This document shows positions 53,502 through 62,928 of a DNA stretch of 64,000 nucleotides, piece after piece. The stretch lies in assembly GCF_000512895.1 (NCBI RefSeq), contig NZ_CP007033.1, forward strand, positions 1,599,001-1,663,000, read 5' to 3'. Source of the DNA: Dehalobacter restrictus DSM 9455 (GTDB lineage Bacteria; Bacillota; Desulfitobacteriia; Desulfitobacteriales; Syntrophobotulaceae). The notes beneath the pieces were generated by a model. It saw nothing but the letters and a program-made list of their open reading frames with translations, made no database searches and was not told where the DNA came from. The translations under genes were made by a program, and so were the position numbers. Each line of letters starts with the position of its first letter. The stretch's first letter is position 1.

Positions 53502-53674
53502 TTTTTTCCTCATAAAAACCATTGACTCCTCAAGAGATCAATGGTATATTTAAGTTTAATTAGATTTTATTTATATTTTAATATAACTTCTCTACATTAC
53601 TATATCACACATCTTTCTGATTGTCAATATCCTCTTGCATCATCCTCTAATCAAATCAATGCAACAGTGAAAGG

Positions 53675-54178
53675 ATGTCGGAAATGGAACCATTTATGCT
53701 GCTCCCTCCTGCCATGATCAACAAGATGTCCGTGCATGAGATCCTGGAATGCAACGACCAGACGGCCCGCTTTGGTTTACAGCTTTCAGCATCAGAAGCC
53801 TTAGAGCTTGTAGAAACACGCGCTCATTCTCTTCGCAGCTTCGGACGGGTTGAATTTGCAGGCGGCATGATTAATAAGCTCATTCTCCGCTTTTGTGATT
53901 CCCCTTTTCTCTCCTGTCATAATTATGCCGCTGCCCTAAATGACCTGATCGAGGCATTTTATTATTTTAAGAATGAGACGCTTGATGAAATAAGCGACGA
54001 CGAGTTGATCGGACTGATGAAGGTTTATTTTGACGGGAACTGTCAGGGCTCGCTTGAGTTGCTGCAAAACCGCGAACTGGAAACGCTTGCCCGTAATATC
54101 CGCTATGGCCTGACGGATTATTGGAATGTACACCCCAACGAAGATGATCCGGACAATGAGGAGGTGGACGTATGGTGA
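53675..54178 (+). CDS. DUF6323 family protein
   Basis: 167 residues. Recognised by RAHSLRSFGRVEFAGGMINKLILRFCDSPFL and YFKNETLDEISDDELIGLMKVYFDGNCQGSLELL (quoted in parts). It is acidic with no membrane segment, ending NEDDPDNEEVDVW. It overlaps the next gene by 7 bases; DUF6323 and DUF6179 genes usually occur as neighbours in Firmicutes, so the products probably work together. Function unknown. Confidence 0.75.
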   Translation: MSEMEPFMLLPPAMINKMSVHEILECNDQTARFGLQLSASEALELVETRAHSLRSFGRVEFAGGMINKLILRFCDSPFLSCHNYAAALNDLIEAFYYFKNETLDEISDDELIGLMKVYFDGNCQGSLELLQNRELETLARNIRYGLTDYWNVHPNEDDPDNEEVDVW

Positions 54179-55732
54179 ATTTACTCAGAAAACACGCGGT
54201 ATTGAATATGTCTCTTCCTGAAAGCGCTGTTCTTCAGTCACTTTTGGAACAGGCTTTTCAGCATGGACTGCTGACTGACGTTGAACTTCAGCATATGCAA
54301 ACACAAATCGTTAAACTCCTGACAAAACAACTGAAACGGTTTACACATGGCGACAGCTGCTCCGTAAAGTCGGAAACAGCGCAAAGTATTGAATATGTCT
54401 CTTCCTGAAAGCGCTGTTCTTCAGTCACTTTTGGAACAGGCTTTTCAGCATGGACTGCTGACTGACGTTGAACTTCAGCATATGCAAACACAAATCGTTA
54501 AACTCCTGACAAAACAACTGAAACGGTTTACACATGGCGACAGCTGCTCCGTAAAGTCGGAAACAGCGCAAAGTATCATGCTGTCCATCCTGTATACGAT
54601 CGGTATCTATCTGAAGAGCCTTTCTAATCCCAGTCTCTGTCTGGATTGTCTCAAACAAGACCAAATCAATGATCTGTTTCAGGAAGGCAGAAACATTATT
54701 AATCTTCGCATCAGTGAAGCCAAAACACTTCTGTCTGTAATTAATCATGACGGTTTGACCTTTGCTAACCAGGCCTATAGCGATACGCTCGAAAATGGCA
54801 TTCCGGCATTTTTTACAGCTTATGATCCGGAATTCGCCGCGCACGAAACACCCGGTTCAATCGATTACCCGCTTAGCAATGATCAGATGGATTTAACAGG
54901 GATTGTCTATATTCATCATTACTTGCAGCAATTATACCATGAGGATACGTTCTGCCTGAATTTCCCCGATGAAGACATCCAATGTTTGCTGCGTGGGTAT
55001 CACGATCATTCCGAGGACTTGCTGCTGAATATTTTTGAGCTGGTATTAGCCCAATCACTTGGCTCAGTACTGGCCGGCAAGTCTGCGCGTCAATTGAATA
55101 TCAGTCAACAGGATCGGGAATACCTTCAGCAGAAATTATCAAAGCTCCCCGACCAGGAATTTGATGTTATGCTGCAGAATGCTTTGACCCAAGTCAGCGA
55201 TGAGCTCGCGTTTAATGACAGGAGTCAGGTTCAGCTGCTTCAAGAAAGTATGGCTTCTTTTGCTGTCAGGCTCAAAAATGCTTTGCATAATGGGCGGTTG
55301 GAAGCAGTCTTTATTACTTTAAAAGCGCAACCGGAGCGCCCTGCGATCATTTTTGAAGACGGACCGGGCTTAGCAGATGACATATTCCGAGACATTGCCG
55401 AAGAAATCCGACAATGCCGCTATATTGAAGATAAGCTTGCAATCATCCGGAGGGAAATTCACAGCGCTGCCGACCTGGCAGATATTCTCGAAGCATCCTG
55501 CCTTTTGGAAGATGAATATGACAGTATTTATCATTCCTTAACCACGCTGGAACTTGCGCTGCTGATCAAATCACTCCCGGCGCCCGATCCATCATTTTTT
55601 ATCCATTCCGGGTACGCGGCCTCTGAAGAAATGAAAGAGTGGCAAATCCGGCTGATTTCCTTTGTTGACCAGCTTGTGCCGTCTGAACGAGCTAACCTGC
55701 TTCATCTTGTCAAAGGTCTGACGATTATATAA
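54172..55732 (+). pseudogene. DUF6179 family gene, frameshifted by a tandem duplication
   Basis: The frame opens at the GTG/ATG overlap with the DUF6323 gene (MVNLLRKHAVLNMSLPES..) but stops at 54408, because a 187-bp segment is repeated and 187 is not a multiple of three. A second frame from 54389 to 55732 (447 residues) carries the rest: TIGIYLKSLSNPSLCLDCLKQDQINDLFQEG and onward to HLVKGLTII. Removing one copy restores a single frame of about 457 residues joining SETAQS to IMLSILYTIG. The second frame could be translated by re-initiation at TTG 54389 or ATG 54395, so some full-length-like product may still be made; no ribosome site is seen there. Confidence 0.75.
54199..54576 (+). repeat. 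Perfect 187-bp tandem duplication
   Basis: Copy 1 is 54199-54385 and copy 2 is 54386-54572, with four more matching bases after it. The two copies read identically over all bases I compared, including TCTCTTCCTGAAAGCGCTG and the end ACAGCGCAAAGTAT. Confidence 0.92.
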
Positions 55733-55870
55733 AAAATGTACCTCTGAGATACCGTCCACTTCCTAAAAAATATTTTAAGCCTTTTATTCATAAAACTAGG
55801 CCCATACTTATCTATGGAAAGGAACCTTTATAGAAAATAGCAAAAAAAATATATAGAATGACTCAGCAAA

Positions 55871-55912
55871 AAAACAGAGTCGTTGCTCTGCTTTTTCGTT
55901 TTATTCTTCATC
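55871..55912 (+). terminator. Probable terminator of the DUF6179 gene
   Basis: CAGAG pairs with CTCTG across TCGTTG, with an A tract before and CTTTTT after. It lies 140 bases past the stop. Confidence 0.6.
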
Positions 55913-56225
55913 ATTCTTTTTCTGCTATGTATTTTAGTCTGAAAAGAGCACGCAATGATCTACCTTGCACCACCATAGATGGTTGATTACCTAGCCATGA
56001 TCTTTCGACCATAACCAAGCAGGTCGCCACCTATGATCATGGTTTGTTCGACCATGCAAGATATCTTAACAGCTGACAGCAACCTCACGGCTGCAGCCAA
56101 CCATTAATTCTATAACTTTGTAACGAACTTACAAACTCATAGAATATACGACACCCGGCATAATCTTAGCTCGACCCTTAACGATAGGTTGGAACCCTAA
56201 AACAATAAAAATTAATCGACTGCCT

Positions 56226-56345
56226 CAAAGCTTTTCCCAACCGTTAAAAATCTTCCCTCCGACTATTTGAAAGCCTTTGACCTTCAGATAATCTTTGGCC
56301 GACCCGGTTACACCCCCGAAAGAGCATAACAGAGTCTTGGCTCAA
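56226..56345 (-). pseudogene. C-terminal remnant of an unidentified, possibly flavodoxin-like gene
   Basis: A minus-strand open stretch reads AKTLLCSFGGVTGSAKDYLK then VKGFQIVGGKIFNGWEKL and a stop: well-formed protein text with no start and a stop just before it. The pattern suits the last part of a flavodoxin-type domain, but this is a guess. The rest of 55733-56437 holds no recognised gene; several short CCAT-containing inverted repeats occur near 55970-56055. Confidence 0.4.
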
Positions 56346-56437
56346 CCATTACGTACCCTTTTACAATCTTAGAATTTGCATTTTTGCTGTTTTTTATCCC
56401 AGGCAATAAATTCCTCACTTTTTCGTTGAGGCATGGA

Positions 56438-56752
56438 TCAGTCACCGCCAAAATCGAATAGATCACTTAAAAAAGATCCCCTGCGTTGCTTCGAATTTTT
56501 GCCGTAATGGTCCCGATCATACGCATGCTCATGTTCACGATCATGATGTTTGTTTTCATGCTCATAATTTCCGTATTCATTCACATATCCAGGTCTGCGT
56601 TCCTGAGTACTGCTCTCGGATTGAGATTTTTCGATAATTTTGTCCAATTCGCCGCGATCGAGCCAGATCCCGCGGCACTGTGGGCAGTAATCAATTTCTA
56701 CTCCTTTGCGTTCCGTCATCTGCAATTTCACATGACACACCGGACAATCCAT
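56438..56752 (-). CDS. Zinc-ribbon protein (zf-TFIIB type) with His-rich tail
   Basis: 104 residues from ATG at 56752 with GGAGG eight bases upstream. N-terminal zinc ribbon CPVC..CPQCRGIWLDRGELDKII, the TFIIB-type zinc-finger signature of small bacterial proteins. The C-terminal part is rich in His, Glu, Asp and Tyr (EHENKHHDREHEHAYDRDHY) and could bind metal ions. It ends LSDLFDFGGD. Function unknown. Confidence 0.85.
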   Translation of the reverse strand: MDCPVCHVKLQMTERKGVEIDYCPQCRGIWLDRGELDKIIEKSQSESSTQERRPGYVNEYGNYEHENKHHDREHEHAYDRDHYGKNSKQRRGSFLSDLFDFGGD

Positions 56753-56798
56753 GAACAACACCTCCACAAGAATTTATTTATAGGATAAGCTTATATGC

Positions 56799-57341
56799 TT
56801 AATATTTGTTTAGAAATTCTGTTCCGTATTGATTGACAAATATATTTTGATACTGCAAATCTTGCTCCGTCCTGCGTAATTTTTGTTCAGCAGGATATCC
56901 AAGCCCAATCATACATTCCACTTTTAAGCCTTGAGGTATATTCAGCACTTCCTGGATATATTCTTCCGTGGTCTTTCCCTCGGACTGATTTCTGTTTCTG
57001 ACCTGAACCCAGCAGGAGCCTAGTCCCATCGATTTTGCGGCCAATTGAATAATGATCGCAGCTATGGATGCATCTTCGGTCCAGACATCGGTTAGACTGC
57101 TGTCCGCCAGAACCACAATGCACAAAGGGGCTCCGCTTAAGAAAGCTGAGCCGTGCTCTCTGGCCAAGGAAAGTTTCTGAAGCAGGTCATGATCTTCCAC
57201 AATGATGAAACGCTGCGGCTGAATCCCTCTACCAGAAGGGGCCAACAAAGCAGCCTTGACCAGATTTTGGATTTTATCTTTTTCTATTGCGGCCGGACTA
57301 TATTTACGGATACTTCTTCTATCATATAACAAATCAAGCAT
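56799..57341 (-). CDS. Nitroreductase family protein
   Basis: 180 residues from ATG at 57341 with AGAGGG upstream. FMN-binding features: RRSIRKYSPAAIEKDKI at the start, AALLAPSGRGIQPQRFIIVED, ASIAAIIIQLAAKSMGLGSCWVQ, and CMIGLGYPAEQK near the end. Small single-domain type that dimerises around FMN and uses NAD(P)H to reduce nitro compounds, quinones or enones. Natural substrate unknown. It lies 47 bases upstream of the zinc-ribbon gene. Confidence 0.92.
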   Translation of the reverse strand: MLDLLYDRRSIRKYSPAAIEKDKIQNLVKAALLAPSGRGIQPQRFIIVEDHDLLQKLSLAREHGSAFLSGAPLCIVVLADSSLTDVWTEDASIAAIIIQLAAKSMGLGSCWVQVRNRNQSEGKTTEEYIQEVLNIPQGLKVECMIGLGYPAEQKLRRTEQDLQYQNIFVNQYGTEFLNKY

Positions 57342-57437
57342 TTTTATCCCTCTTTCCTGTATATTCATTGGCTTCTAATACACAAACTACGATCTATCAA
57401 CTCTAGCTAAAAACTTTACCCGTCTCAAACGCTCACC

Positions 57438-59393
57438 TTATTTTTTTGAATATTGCTTTCCAAATAACAAGTCATATTCCAGCAGCCAGTAATCTTTTTC
57501 TGCTTCCTGAAATGATGAAGGAAGCTCGTCGTACGTCTGCCCATATTGGTCAACGAAGACCGATTTGCCATAAACGGGCAGTACATCTGCCATCCGACCG
57601 GTATACTCAAAAATAGTATTCCCTGGATAATTCAGCTGTTTCAACAAATAGGCCCCTAGAAACGACGGACTGATAAGTCCCAAATCTGTGGCACTTCGTA
57701 TCGTTTTGGCTGCGTCCGCAGAACTTGTATCTGTATCTGTATCTGTATCTGTATCTGCATTTGCATTTGTTTCAACAGTGTCCTGCTGATCGTTTGACCA
57801 GATGATCAGCGGGACCGATTTCATTTTTAAGGTGTCCCCCGTTGACCATTCGTTTTCATTCCCGGTAATATAGCCGGTTTCTTTATAGACCTGATAATCC
57901 TTGCCCAAAAAAGGCAGGTGGTCCCCAAAATAAACGACGATTGTTGGCCTGTCCGATTTCCGCAAATAGTCAGTCAGATAAGCCAGCGACGCATCTGCAT
58001 CCCGTACGCCTTCCGCATAGGTGTCTAAAATCCCTTTTCCTTCGGATGTAAGACTGCCGGATGTACTGACCGTATGATCACTGTAACGGTCCGCCGGATA
58101 AGGACCGTGATTTTGCATCGTTACAGCAAAAATGAATTCCGGCTGATCGGCTGTTTGAAGCTCTTGAATAATTCTTTTACTGACTTCGATATCTGCAATA
58201 TATTCACCGTCAATTTTGGCCCCGTTGAAATCTTCCAGACTATAAAAGTGCTGAAAACCCAGCAGCGGGTAAATCTTGTCCCTGTCATAGAACCAGCCGT
58301 GGTAGGGATGAATGGCCGTCGTCTCGTAGCCGTAACGCTGAAGCAAGTTCGGCAAAGCAGGCAGGGATTTTGTGACATACTGCTGGTAAGCAATCGCTCC
58401 CTGTGGCAGGAAATTGGTCGATAATCCTGTCAAAAACTCAAATTCCACATTAGCCGTACTTCCTCCAAACACCGGGGATAATATCTCGCCAGAAGTGCCC
58501 TCGTTGCTTAATTCTCGAAAATTCGGCAGCGGATCTTCAGAAAAAGCAACCTTCGGAAGCCTGGTAGGATCCCAGAAAGATTCATCCAGAATGACAACAA
58601 TATCCGGCTTCATTCCGCTGTCCTGAACACCAGCAGCCGCCGCTGACGAACCGGCTTTGTCCTCGGCTGTGATCTTGCTGATGGTTTCTTCACTATAGCC
58701 AGCTGGCTTCAAAACCATGATATATTCCGTGTTCATCATGAAACCCAGAAGAAAACCGTTCTGTAAGCTGTTTTGGGTTTGGACCCAGTAGATATGTTCG
58801 ATTTCGGCCATTTTAAACAACGTCTGTAGCGGCGTATGCCGGTAAAAAACCAGCAATGGTATCAGAATAGCGACGCCCGCAAGAACACCCATCCTGGTCC
58901 TTAAGCGTAGGCGATATTTCGGAACAAAGAATACCCCGGCCAGAATAAGGACGATAATCATCACGCCAAGAAAAAAAAGGACCGGCAGCACTTCTCCAGA
59001 AATCTTAGGCAACAGATTATAAACCTGATCGAATCTCCCAAAATCCCAGGGAAATAAAGGATCCCCTAAAAACTGTTTCTTTACCATATTTGTTAACGAA
59101 AGTAAAATCAGCAGGACGGATGAAGAAATGACCGTAAGCCGCAGATTCCCTGTAAGAAAAAGAAAAAAACACAGAAGTACAATTGCCAAAAAATCGTTCA
59201 TTAAAAATACCAGGAGATTGGAATAGATCCATACAAGAGCTGATTTAAAATCTCCCCGTTGGATCATTTCAGCAATAATGACCTGGACGAATGCTGTAGC
59301 TGCAATCCAGATCAGGAAGCCCTTAGCTGACAGCTTCCTGGTTCTTAAAGGGCTTCTAACAAATCCTTGGAAGGCCTTCACCATATAAGACAT
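57438..59393 (-). CDS. LTA synthase family sulfatase-like membrane protein
   Basis: 651 residues. About five N-terminal membrane helices (to about residue 200) followed by an extracytoplasmic sulfatase-fold domain: VVILDESFWDP, FGGSTANVEFEFLTGLS (Thr nucleophile region), HPYHGWFYDRDKIYPLLGF, VTMQNHGPY and VVYFGDHLPFLG. Such enzymes transfer glycerol phosphate from phosphatidylglycerol to teichoic acid or modify other envelope glycans. A spacer encoded by a hexamer repeat (DTDTDTDTDT) sits near residue 550. The start overlaps the hypE stop by 38 bases, so it is probably at the end of the hyp operon. Confidence 0.88.
   Translation of the reverse strand: MSYMVKAFQGFVRSPLRTRKLSAKGFLIWIAATAFVQVIIAEMIQRGDFKSALVWIYSNLLVFLMNDFLAIVLLCFFLFLTGNLRLTVISSSVLLILLSLTNMVKKQFLGDPLFPWDFGRFDQVYNLLPKISGEVLPVLFFLGVMIIVLILAGVFFVPKYRLRLRTRMGVLAGVAILIPLLVFYRHTPLQTLFKMAEIEHIYWVQTQNSLQNGFLLGFMMNTEYIMVLKPAGYSEETISKITAEDKAGSSAAAAGVQDSGMKPDIVVILDESFWDPTRLPKVAFSEDPLPNFRELSNEGTSGEILSPVFGGSTANVEFEFLTGLSTNFLPQGAIAYQQYVTKSLPALPNLLQRYGYETTAIHPYHGWFYDRDKIYPLLGFQHFYSLEDFNGAKIDGEYIADIEVSKRIIQELQTADQPEFIFAVTMQNHGPYPADRYSDHTVSTSGSLTSEGKGILDTYAEGVRDADASLAYLTDYLRKSDRPTIVVYFGDHLPFLGKDYQVYKETGYITGNENEWSTGDTLKMKSVPLIIWSNDQQDTVETNANADTDTDTDTDTSSADAAKTIRSATDLGLISPSFLGAYLLKQLNYPGNTIFEYTGRMADVLPVYGKSVFVDQYGQTYDELPSSFQEAEKDYWLLEYDLLFGKQYSKK
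57726..57767 (-). repeat. In-frame hexanucleotide microsatellite
   Basis: Five exact TGTATC units (57726-57755) followed by two TGCATT variants, in the LTA-synthase-like gene. Encodes the Asp-Thr repeat on the minus strand. Confidence 0.9.
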
Positions 59394-60345
59394 CGATAAC
59401 CCTTTTCCCTCCGAGTCTTGTTTTCACTGTTACGAGAGGTTTTCCGGTCTCTGTGACGCTGCCAATCAGCCTCGCCTTGGTGCCAAGAGGATTTTGCTTT
59501 AGAATATTCAGAGCCCGTTCCGCATGTTCCTGAGCAGTGATACAGAGAAACTTTCCTTCATTGGCCATATAGAGCGGATCCAGGCCTAAGATATCACAGA
59601 AGGATTTGACTTCCGGATCCACAGGAATGCTTTTCTCCTCGATTTCTACGGCATGGTTTGAAGCTTCGGCAATCTCATTCAGAACCGTGCCTAAGCCCCC
59701 CCGGGTAATATCCCTCATCGCGCGGACCTCAATGCCTGCCTGAAGCAAATCTTCAACCATTGGTCCAAGATTTGCACAGTCACTTTGGATTGAATTGACA
59801 ATCTCCATGCGCTGAGACATGATGCAGGCGTGATGGTTGCCCAAATCACCGCTAACGATGAGCGCATCTCCCTCACGGATCACATCTGTGCCAATGTGCC
59901 TGCCGCTTTTTCTGAAACCAAGACCGGCTGTGTTGATATACAAACCGCCATTTCCCTGAACGACTTTGGTATCTCCGGCAACAATTTTGATGCCTGCTTC
60001 CTTAGCCGTTCTGCTCAGTGAAGCGACGACGCGGTCAAGCAAATCCAGATCGAGGCCTTCTTCGAGAATAAATCCCGCTGTCAGATACTGAGGCTCGGCT
60101 CCTGCCATCCAGAGATCGTTTACCGTTCCACAGACAGCAAGCTTGCCGATATCCCCGCCCGGGAATTCCAGAGGCGTGACCACAAAAGAATCGGTGGTCA
60201 TCGCCAGAGGGTATTCGGAAACAGGCAGGATTGCCGAATCTTCCATTTTATCAAGGTAATCGTTGGCTAAATATTTATGAAAAAGATCTTTGATAAGCTC
60301 CCTGGTAGCATTGCCGCCGCTCCCATGCGCCATTACAATCTTCAT
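59356..60345 (-). CDS. hypE: Hydrogenase maturation protein HypE
   Basis: 329 residues. N-terminal MAHGSGGNATRELI, PurM-like folds with GDIGKLAVCGTVNDLWMAGA and VAGDTKVVQGNGG, and the essential C-terminal PRIC whose Cys receives carbamoyl from HypF and becomes thiocyanate. It donates cyanide ligands to the hydrogenase iron with HypC and HypD. Complete. Confidence 0.97.
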   Translation of the reverse strand: MKIVMAHGSGGNATRELIKDLFHKYLANDYLDKMEDSAILPVSEYPLAMTTDSFVVTPLEFPGGDIGKLAVCGTVNDLWMAGAEPQYLTAGFILEEGLDLDLLDRVVASLSRTAKEAGIKIVAGDTKVVQGNGGLYINTAGLGFRKSGRHIGTDVIREGDALIVSGDLGNHHACIMSQRMEIVNSIQSDCANLGPMVEDLLQAGIEVRAMRDITRGGLGTVLNEIAEASNHAVEIEEKSIPVDPEVKSFCDILGLDPLYMANEGKFLCITAQEHAERALNILKQNPLGTKARLIGSVTETGKPLVTVKTRLGGKRVIDVLYGEGLPRIC

Positions 60346-60513
60346 TTACTCACCTACTCATTTTTCATTACAGGCTGCTTAGCCTGCCTGAGTCCATCTG
60401 TAAACTATCTTACTGTATCTATCTTATCTATCTTATCTATCTTCTTAGTATATTTTCCCGACTTATTTTCTCATAGGCAACATTTAAACGTTGATTACAA
60501 ATTTATGAATGGA

Positions 60514-61560
60514 TTACTTTCTGGTAAACCGAAACCAAATGCCGCAGGTGCCCTCAGACGATACCATACAGGGTCCCTGCGCTTTAGCCGGTGTACAGAC
60601 CTTCCCAAACATCGGACACTCATCAGGGTTGATCTTACCAAGGATAACCTCGCCGCAGCGGCAGTTCGTCGTTTTTTGAGCAGTATCACCGGCAAGGTCG
60701 GCCGAACCGGCATCGTATTTCCGGTATTTTTGATTCAGATATAAACCGGAATCCTCAATAACGCCGATCCCACGCCAAAAAGCCTGTCCAGACTCAAAAT
60801 AATTGTTGATATAGGCTAAAGCAACCGCGTTCCCCTCGGGCTTAACCACGGAAGGATAAAGATTATGCACTTCGTGTTTATGATTTTCGACTTGTTTAAC
60901 CAAATCGTAAATGGCGATCAGGATATGTTCCCCTTCAAAGCCGGCTACGGCAAAAGGCTTCATATACTGCTCCGTCAAACCTGCATAGGCCTGCGAACCA
61001 AGAATCGTGCTGACATGCCCCGGCGCAATAAACGCTGATATTTCATTATCCGTGGCGCAGATAAAATCAAGAGCCGGCATAACCCTGCGCAGTGCAGTCA
61101 AAAACTTAATATTCGTCAGACCGGAACGCTCCGTTTGCTCAATAACCAGTGCATAAGACGGAATCGTGGTTTCAAAGCCGACGCAGGCAATCACATACGT
61201 AAGTTCCGGGTTAGCTGCGGCCTTTTTAAGCGCTTCCTGCGGTGAGTACATGATCTCGACCCTTGCCCCGTCCGCCTTGGCCTCACTTAAAGATTTCTCC
61301 GAGCCCGGCACTTTCATCATATCGCCAAAGGTAAGCAGCACGTAGTTCGGGGTCATGGCCCATTCAATGGCTTTATCAATATAGGAAGCCGGAGTTACGC
61401 ACACCGGACAGCCCGGGCCGGATATAAGCCTGATCTTTGGCGAAAGCAGACTGCGTATACCGTTCTTAAAGATTGAGGAAGTATGAGTTCCGCATACTTC
61501 CATGATTTTAAGCTCTTGATGATCTCCCGCAAGCTCTTTCAGTATATGATCAAGATTCAT
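60514..61560 (-). CDS. hypD: Hydrogenase maturation protein HypD
   Basis: 348 residues. Motifs MEVCGTHT, SGPGCPVCVTP, GFETTIPSYA, ISAFIAPGHVSTILG and a late GPCMVSSEGTCGIW. The Cys pattern provides a [4Fe-4S] cluster and a redox dithiol; with HypC it assembles Fe(CN)2CO. It overlaps hypC by 11 bases. The 168-base gap to hypE contains short TATCTATCT repeats only. Confidence 0.97.
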   Translation of the reverse strand: MNLDHILKELAGDHQELKIMEVCGTHTSSIFKNGIRSLLSPKIRLISGPGCPVCVTPASYIDKAIEWAMTPNYVLLTFGDMMKVPGSEKSLSEAKADGARVEIMYSPQEALKKAAANPELTYVIACVGFETTIPSYALVIEQTERSGLTNIKFLTALRRVMPALDFICATDNEISAFIAPGHVSTILGSQAYAGLTEQYMKPFAVAGFEGEHILIAIYDLVKQVENHKHEVHNLYPSVVKPEGNAVALAYINNYFESGQAFWRGIGVIEDSGLYLNQKYRKYDAGSADLAGDTAQKTTNCRCGEVILGKINPDECPMFGKVCTPAKAQGPCMVSSEGTCGIWFRFTRK

Positions 61561-61774
61561 ATTTCAGTGACTCCAATTCTGCAAATAGCTCCAAAATTTC
61601 ATCGGCAGTGTCCTTCTGAATAACTTCAATGGCGCATCCTGCATGAACCAGTACGTAATCACCTGCTTGGGCATCCACCAGGGCCATATTAACATCAATA
61701 ATATTCCCCTGGAAATCAACCTTACCGGTAAAATCATTTACTTCCACTACTTTCCCGGGAACAGCCACACACAT
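61550..61774 (-). CDS. hypC: Hydrogenase maturation chaperone HypC
   Basis: 74 residues from ATG at 61774, giving the canonical MCVAVPGKVVEV start in which Cys2 binds iron; the longer frame adds residues before it. Small OB-fold protein (VLVHAGCAIEVI). Carries the iron centre with HypD and delivers it to the large subunit. Confidence 0.96.
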   Translation of the reverse strand: MCVAVPGKVVEVNDFTGKVDFQGNIIDVNMALVDAQAGDYVLVHAGCAIEVIQKDTADEILELFAELESLKYES

Positions 61775-61914
61775 TTCGTTCACCACCCTGTTCAAATGCC
61801 GCTAGTATCTATTAGTACCTTGTCAGCTCAAAATTGTGATATACAGGATTTAGGGTTGACATCATACTAAAATTATTTTATTACGGTTGACCTAAAAAAG
61901 CAAAGAATGACCTT

Positions 61915-62565
61915 TTAGCTTTTTCTTTGCAGCAGCCATCCCGCAACATCTTCAAAACCTTGTCCGGTTTTGGCGTTGACTTCGAACACCGGTGCAGTTT
62001 TATTCAGTGCTCTAACACCTTTAAGGAAAAATTCATCGTTAAAATCAACATACGTTTTTAAATCACATTTCGTAAGCAGAATCACATCAGCTTTTTCAAA
62101 AGCCAGAGGATATTTGTACGGCTTATCGCTGCCCTCGGCTGCTGAACAAATCAGCATTTTGATATGCTCACCAATTTGGAATTCTGCCGGGCAGACTAAA
62201 TTACCAATATTTTCAATGAACAACAGGCCGGGCTTGTCGAAAGACAATCCGTCCAAGGAACTCTGGATCGTAGGCGCATCCAGATGACATGCTCCATTCG
62301 TGTTGATCTGGATCGCTTCAATACCTAACTCTTTGAGCTTGACCGTGTCAATATCCGATTCGATATCTCCTTCGATCACATATACTTTATTTTCAGAAAG
62401 CTGCTGAATTAGATTAATAATGCTCGATGTCTTTCCCGCTCCGGGCGCCCCCATGATATTAACAACAAAGACTCCCATTTTGCCCAGTTTTTCCTGCGTC
62501 GCAAAGGCTATCCTGTCATTTTCATCAAAAATGTTCTGGACAACCTGAATTTCTTTTTCAGCCAC
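61915..62565 (-). CDS. hypB: Hydrogenase nickel GTPase HypB
   Basis: 216 residues. GTPase P-loop GAPGAGKTS (39-47), metal site region TNGACHLDA, LLFIENIGNLVCPAEF, and guanine-recognition LLTKCDLK. No N-terminal His-rich tail, so it does not store nickel. It inserts nickel together with HypA. The 140-base gap to hypC contains no hypF. Confidence 0.97.
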   Translation of the reverse strand: MAEKEIQVVQNIFDENDRIAFATQEKLGKMGVFVVNIMGAPGAGKTSSIINLIQQLSENKVYVIEGDIESDIDTVKLKELGIEAIQINTNGACHLDAPTIQSSLDGLSFDKPGLLFIENIGNLVCPAEFQIGEHIKMLICSAAEGSDKPYKYPLAFEKADVILLTKCDLKTYVDFNDEFFLKGVRALNKTAPVFEVNAKTGQGFEDVAGWLLQRKS

Positions 62566-62580
62566 TTAAGGCCCCCCTTT

Positions 62581-62928
62581 TTATTCTGTTTCTATTTCTA
62601 TATCTTTAACATAGAATTCTTTTCCAATGTTTGTTGGCATGCCATCATTGCCGCAGTCAGGGCAGGCAAAAGAAAACGGCTGACGCGCATAATGAATATT
62701 GCAGTCCGGGCAGTACCACTTGGCTTTAATATTCTCCATTTCGAGAACAGCCCCCTCGCAGAGCGTGTCTTTCGAAATAATGTCAAAATACATCTGAATG
62801 GATTCGCCAATAAAGCCGGACTGTTCTCCGACAACCAAGGTAATGCGCGTAATACTACGCGCATTATTCTCTTTGGCTTTTTCAGAAGCAATTTTTATGA
62901 TTTGTTCAGTAATCGGAAATTCATGCAT
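62581..62928 (-). CDS. hypA: Hydrogenase nickel metallochaperone HypA
   Basis: 115 residues. The N-terminal MHEFPITEQI carries the nickel-binding His2. Zinc domain CPDC...CPDC. Binds nickel and passes it to the large subunit with HypB. It overlaps the upstream ferredoxin gene by 8 bases and lies 15 bases before hypB. Confidence 0.96.
   Translation of the reverse strand: MHEFPITEQIIKIASEKAKENNARSITRITLVVGEQSGFIGESIQMYFDIISKDTLCEGAVLEMENIKAKWYCPDCNIHYARQPFSFACPDCGNDGMPTNIGKEFYVKDIEIETE

Noticed and set aside
55970-56055. Cluster of CCATGATC/GATCATGG-like words as a regulatory site
   Set aside because: Short inverted repeats are present, but spacing is irregular and no gene nearby is positioned to use them.
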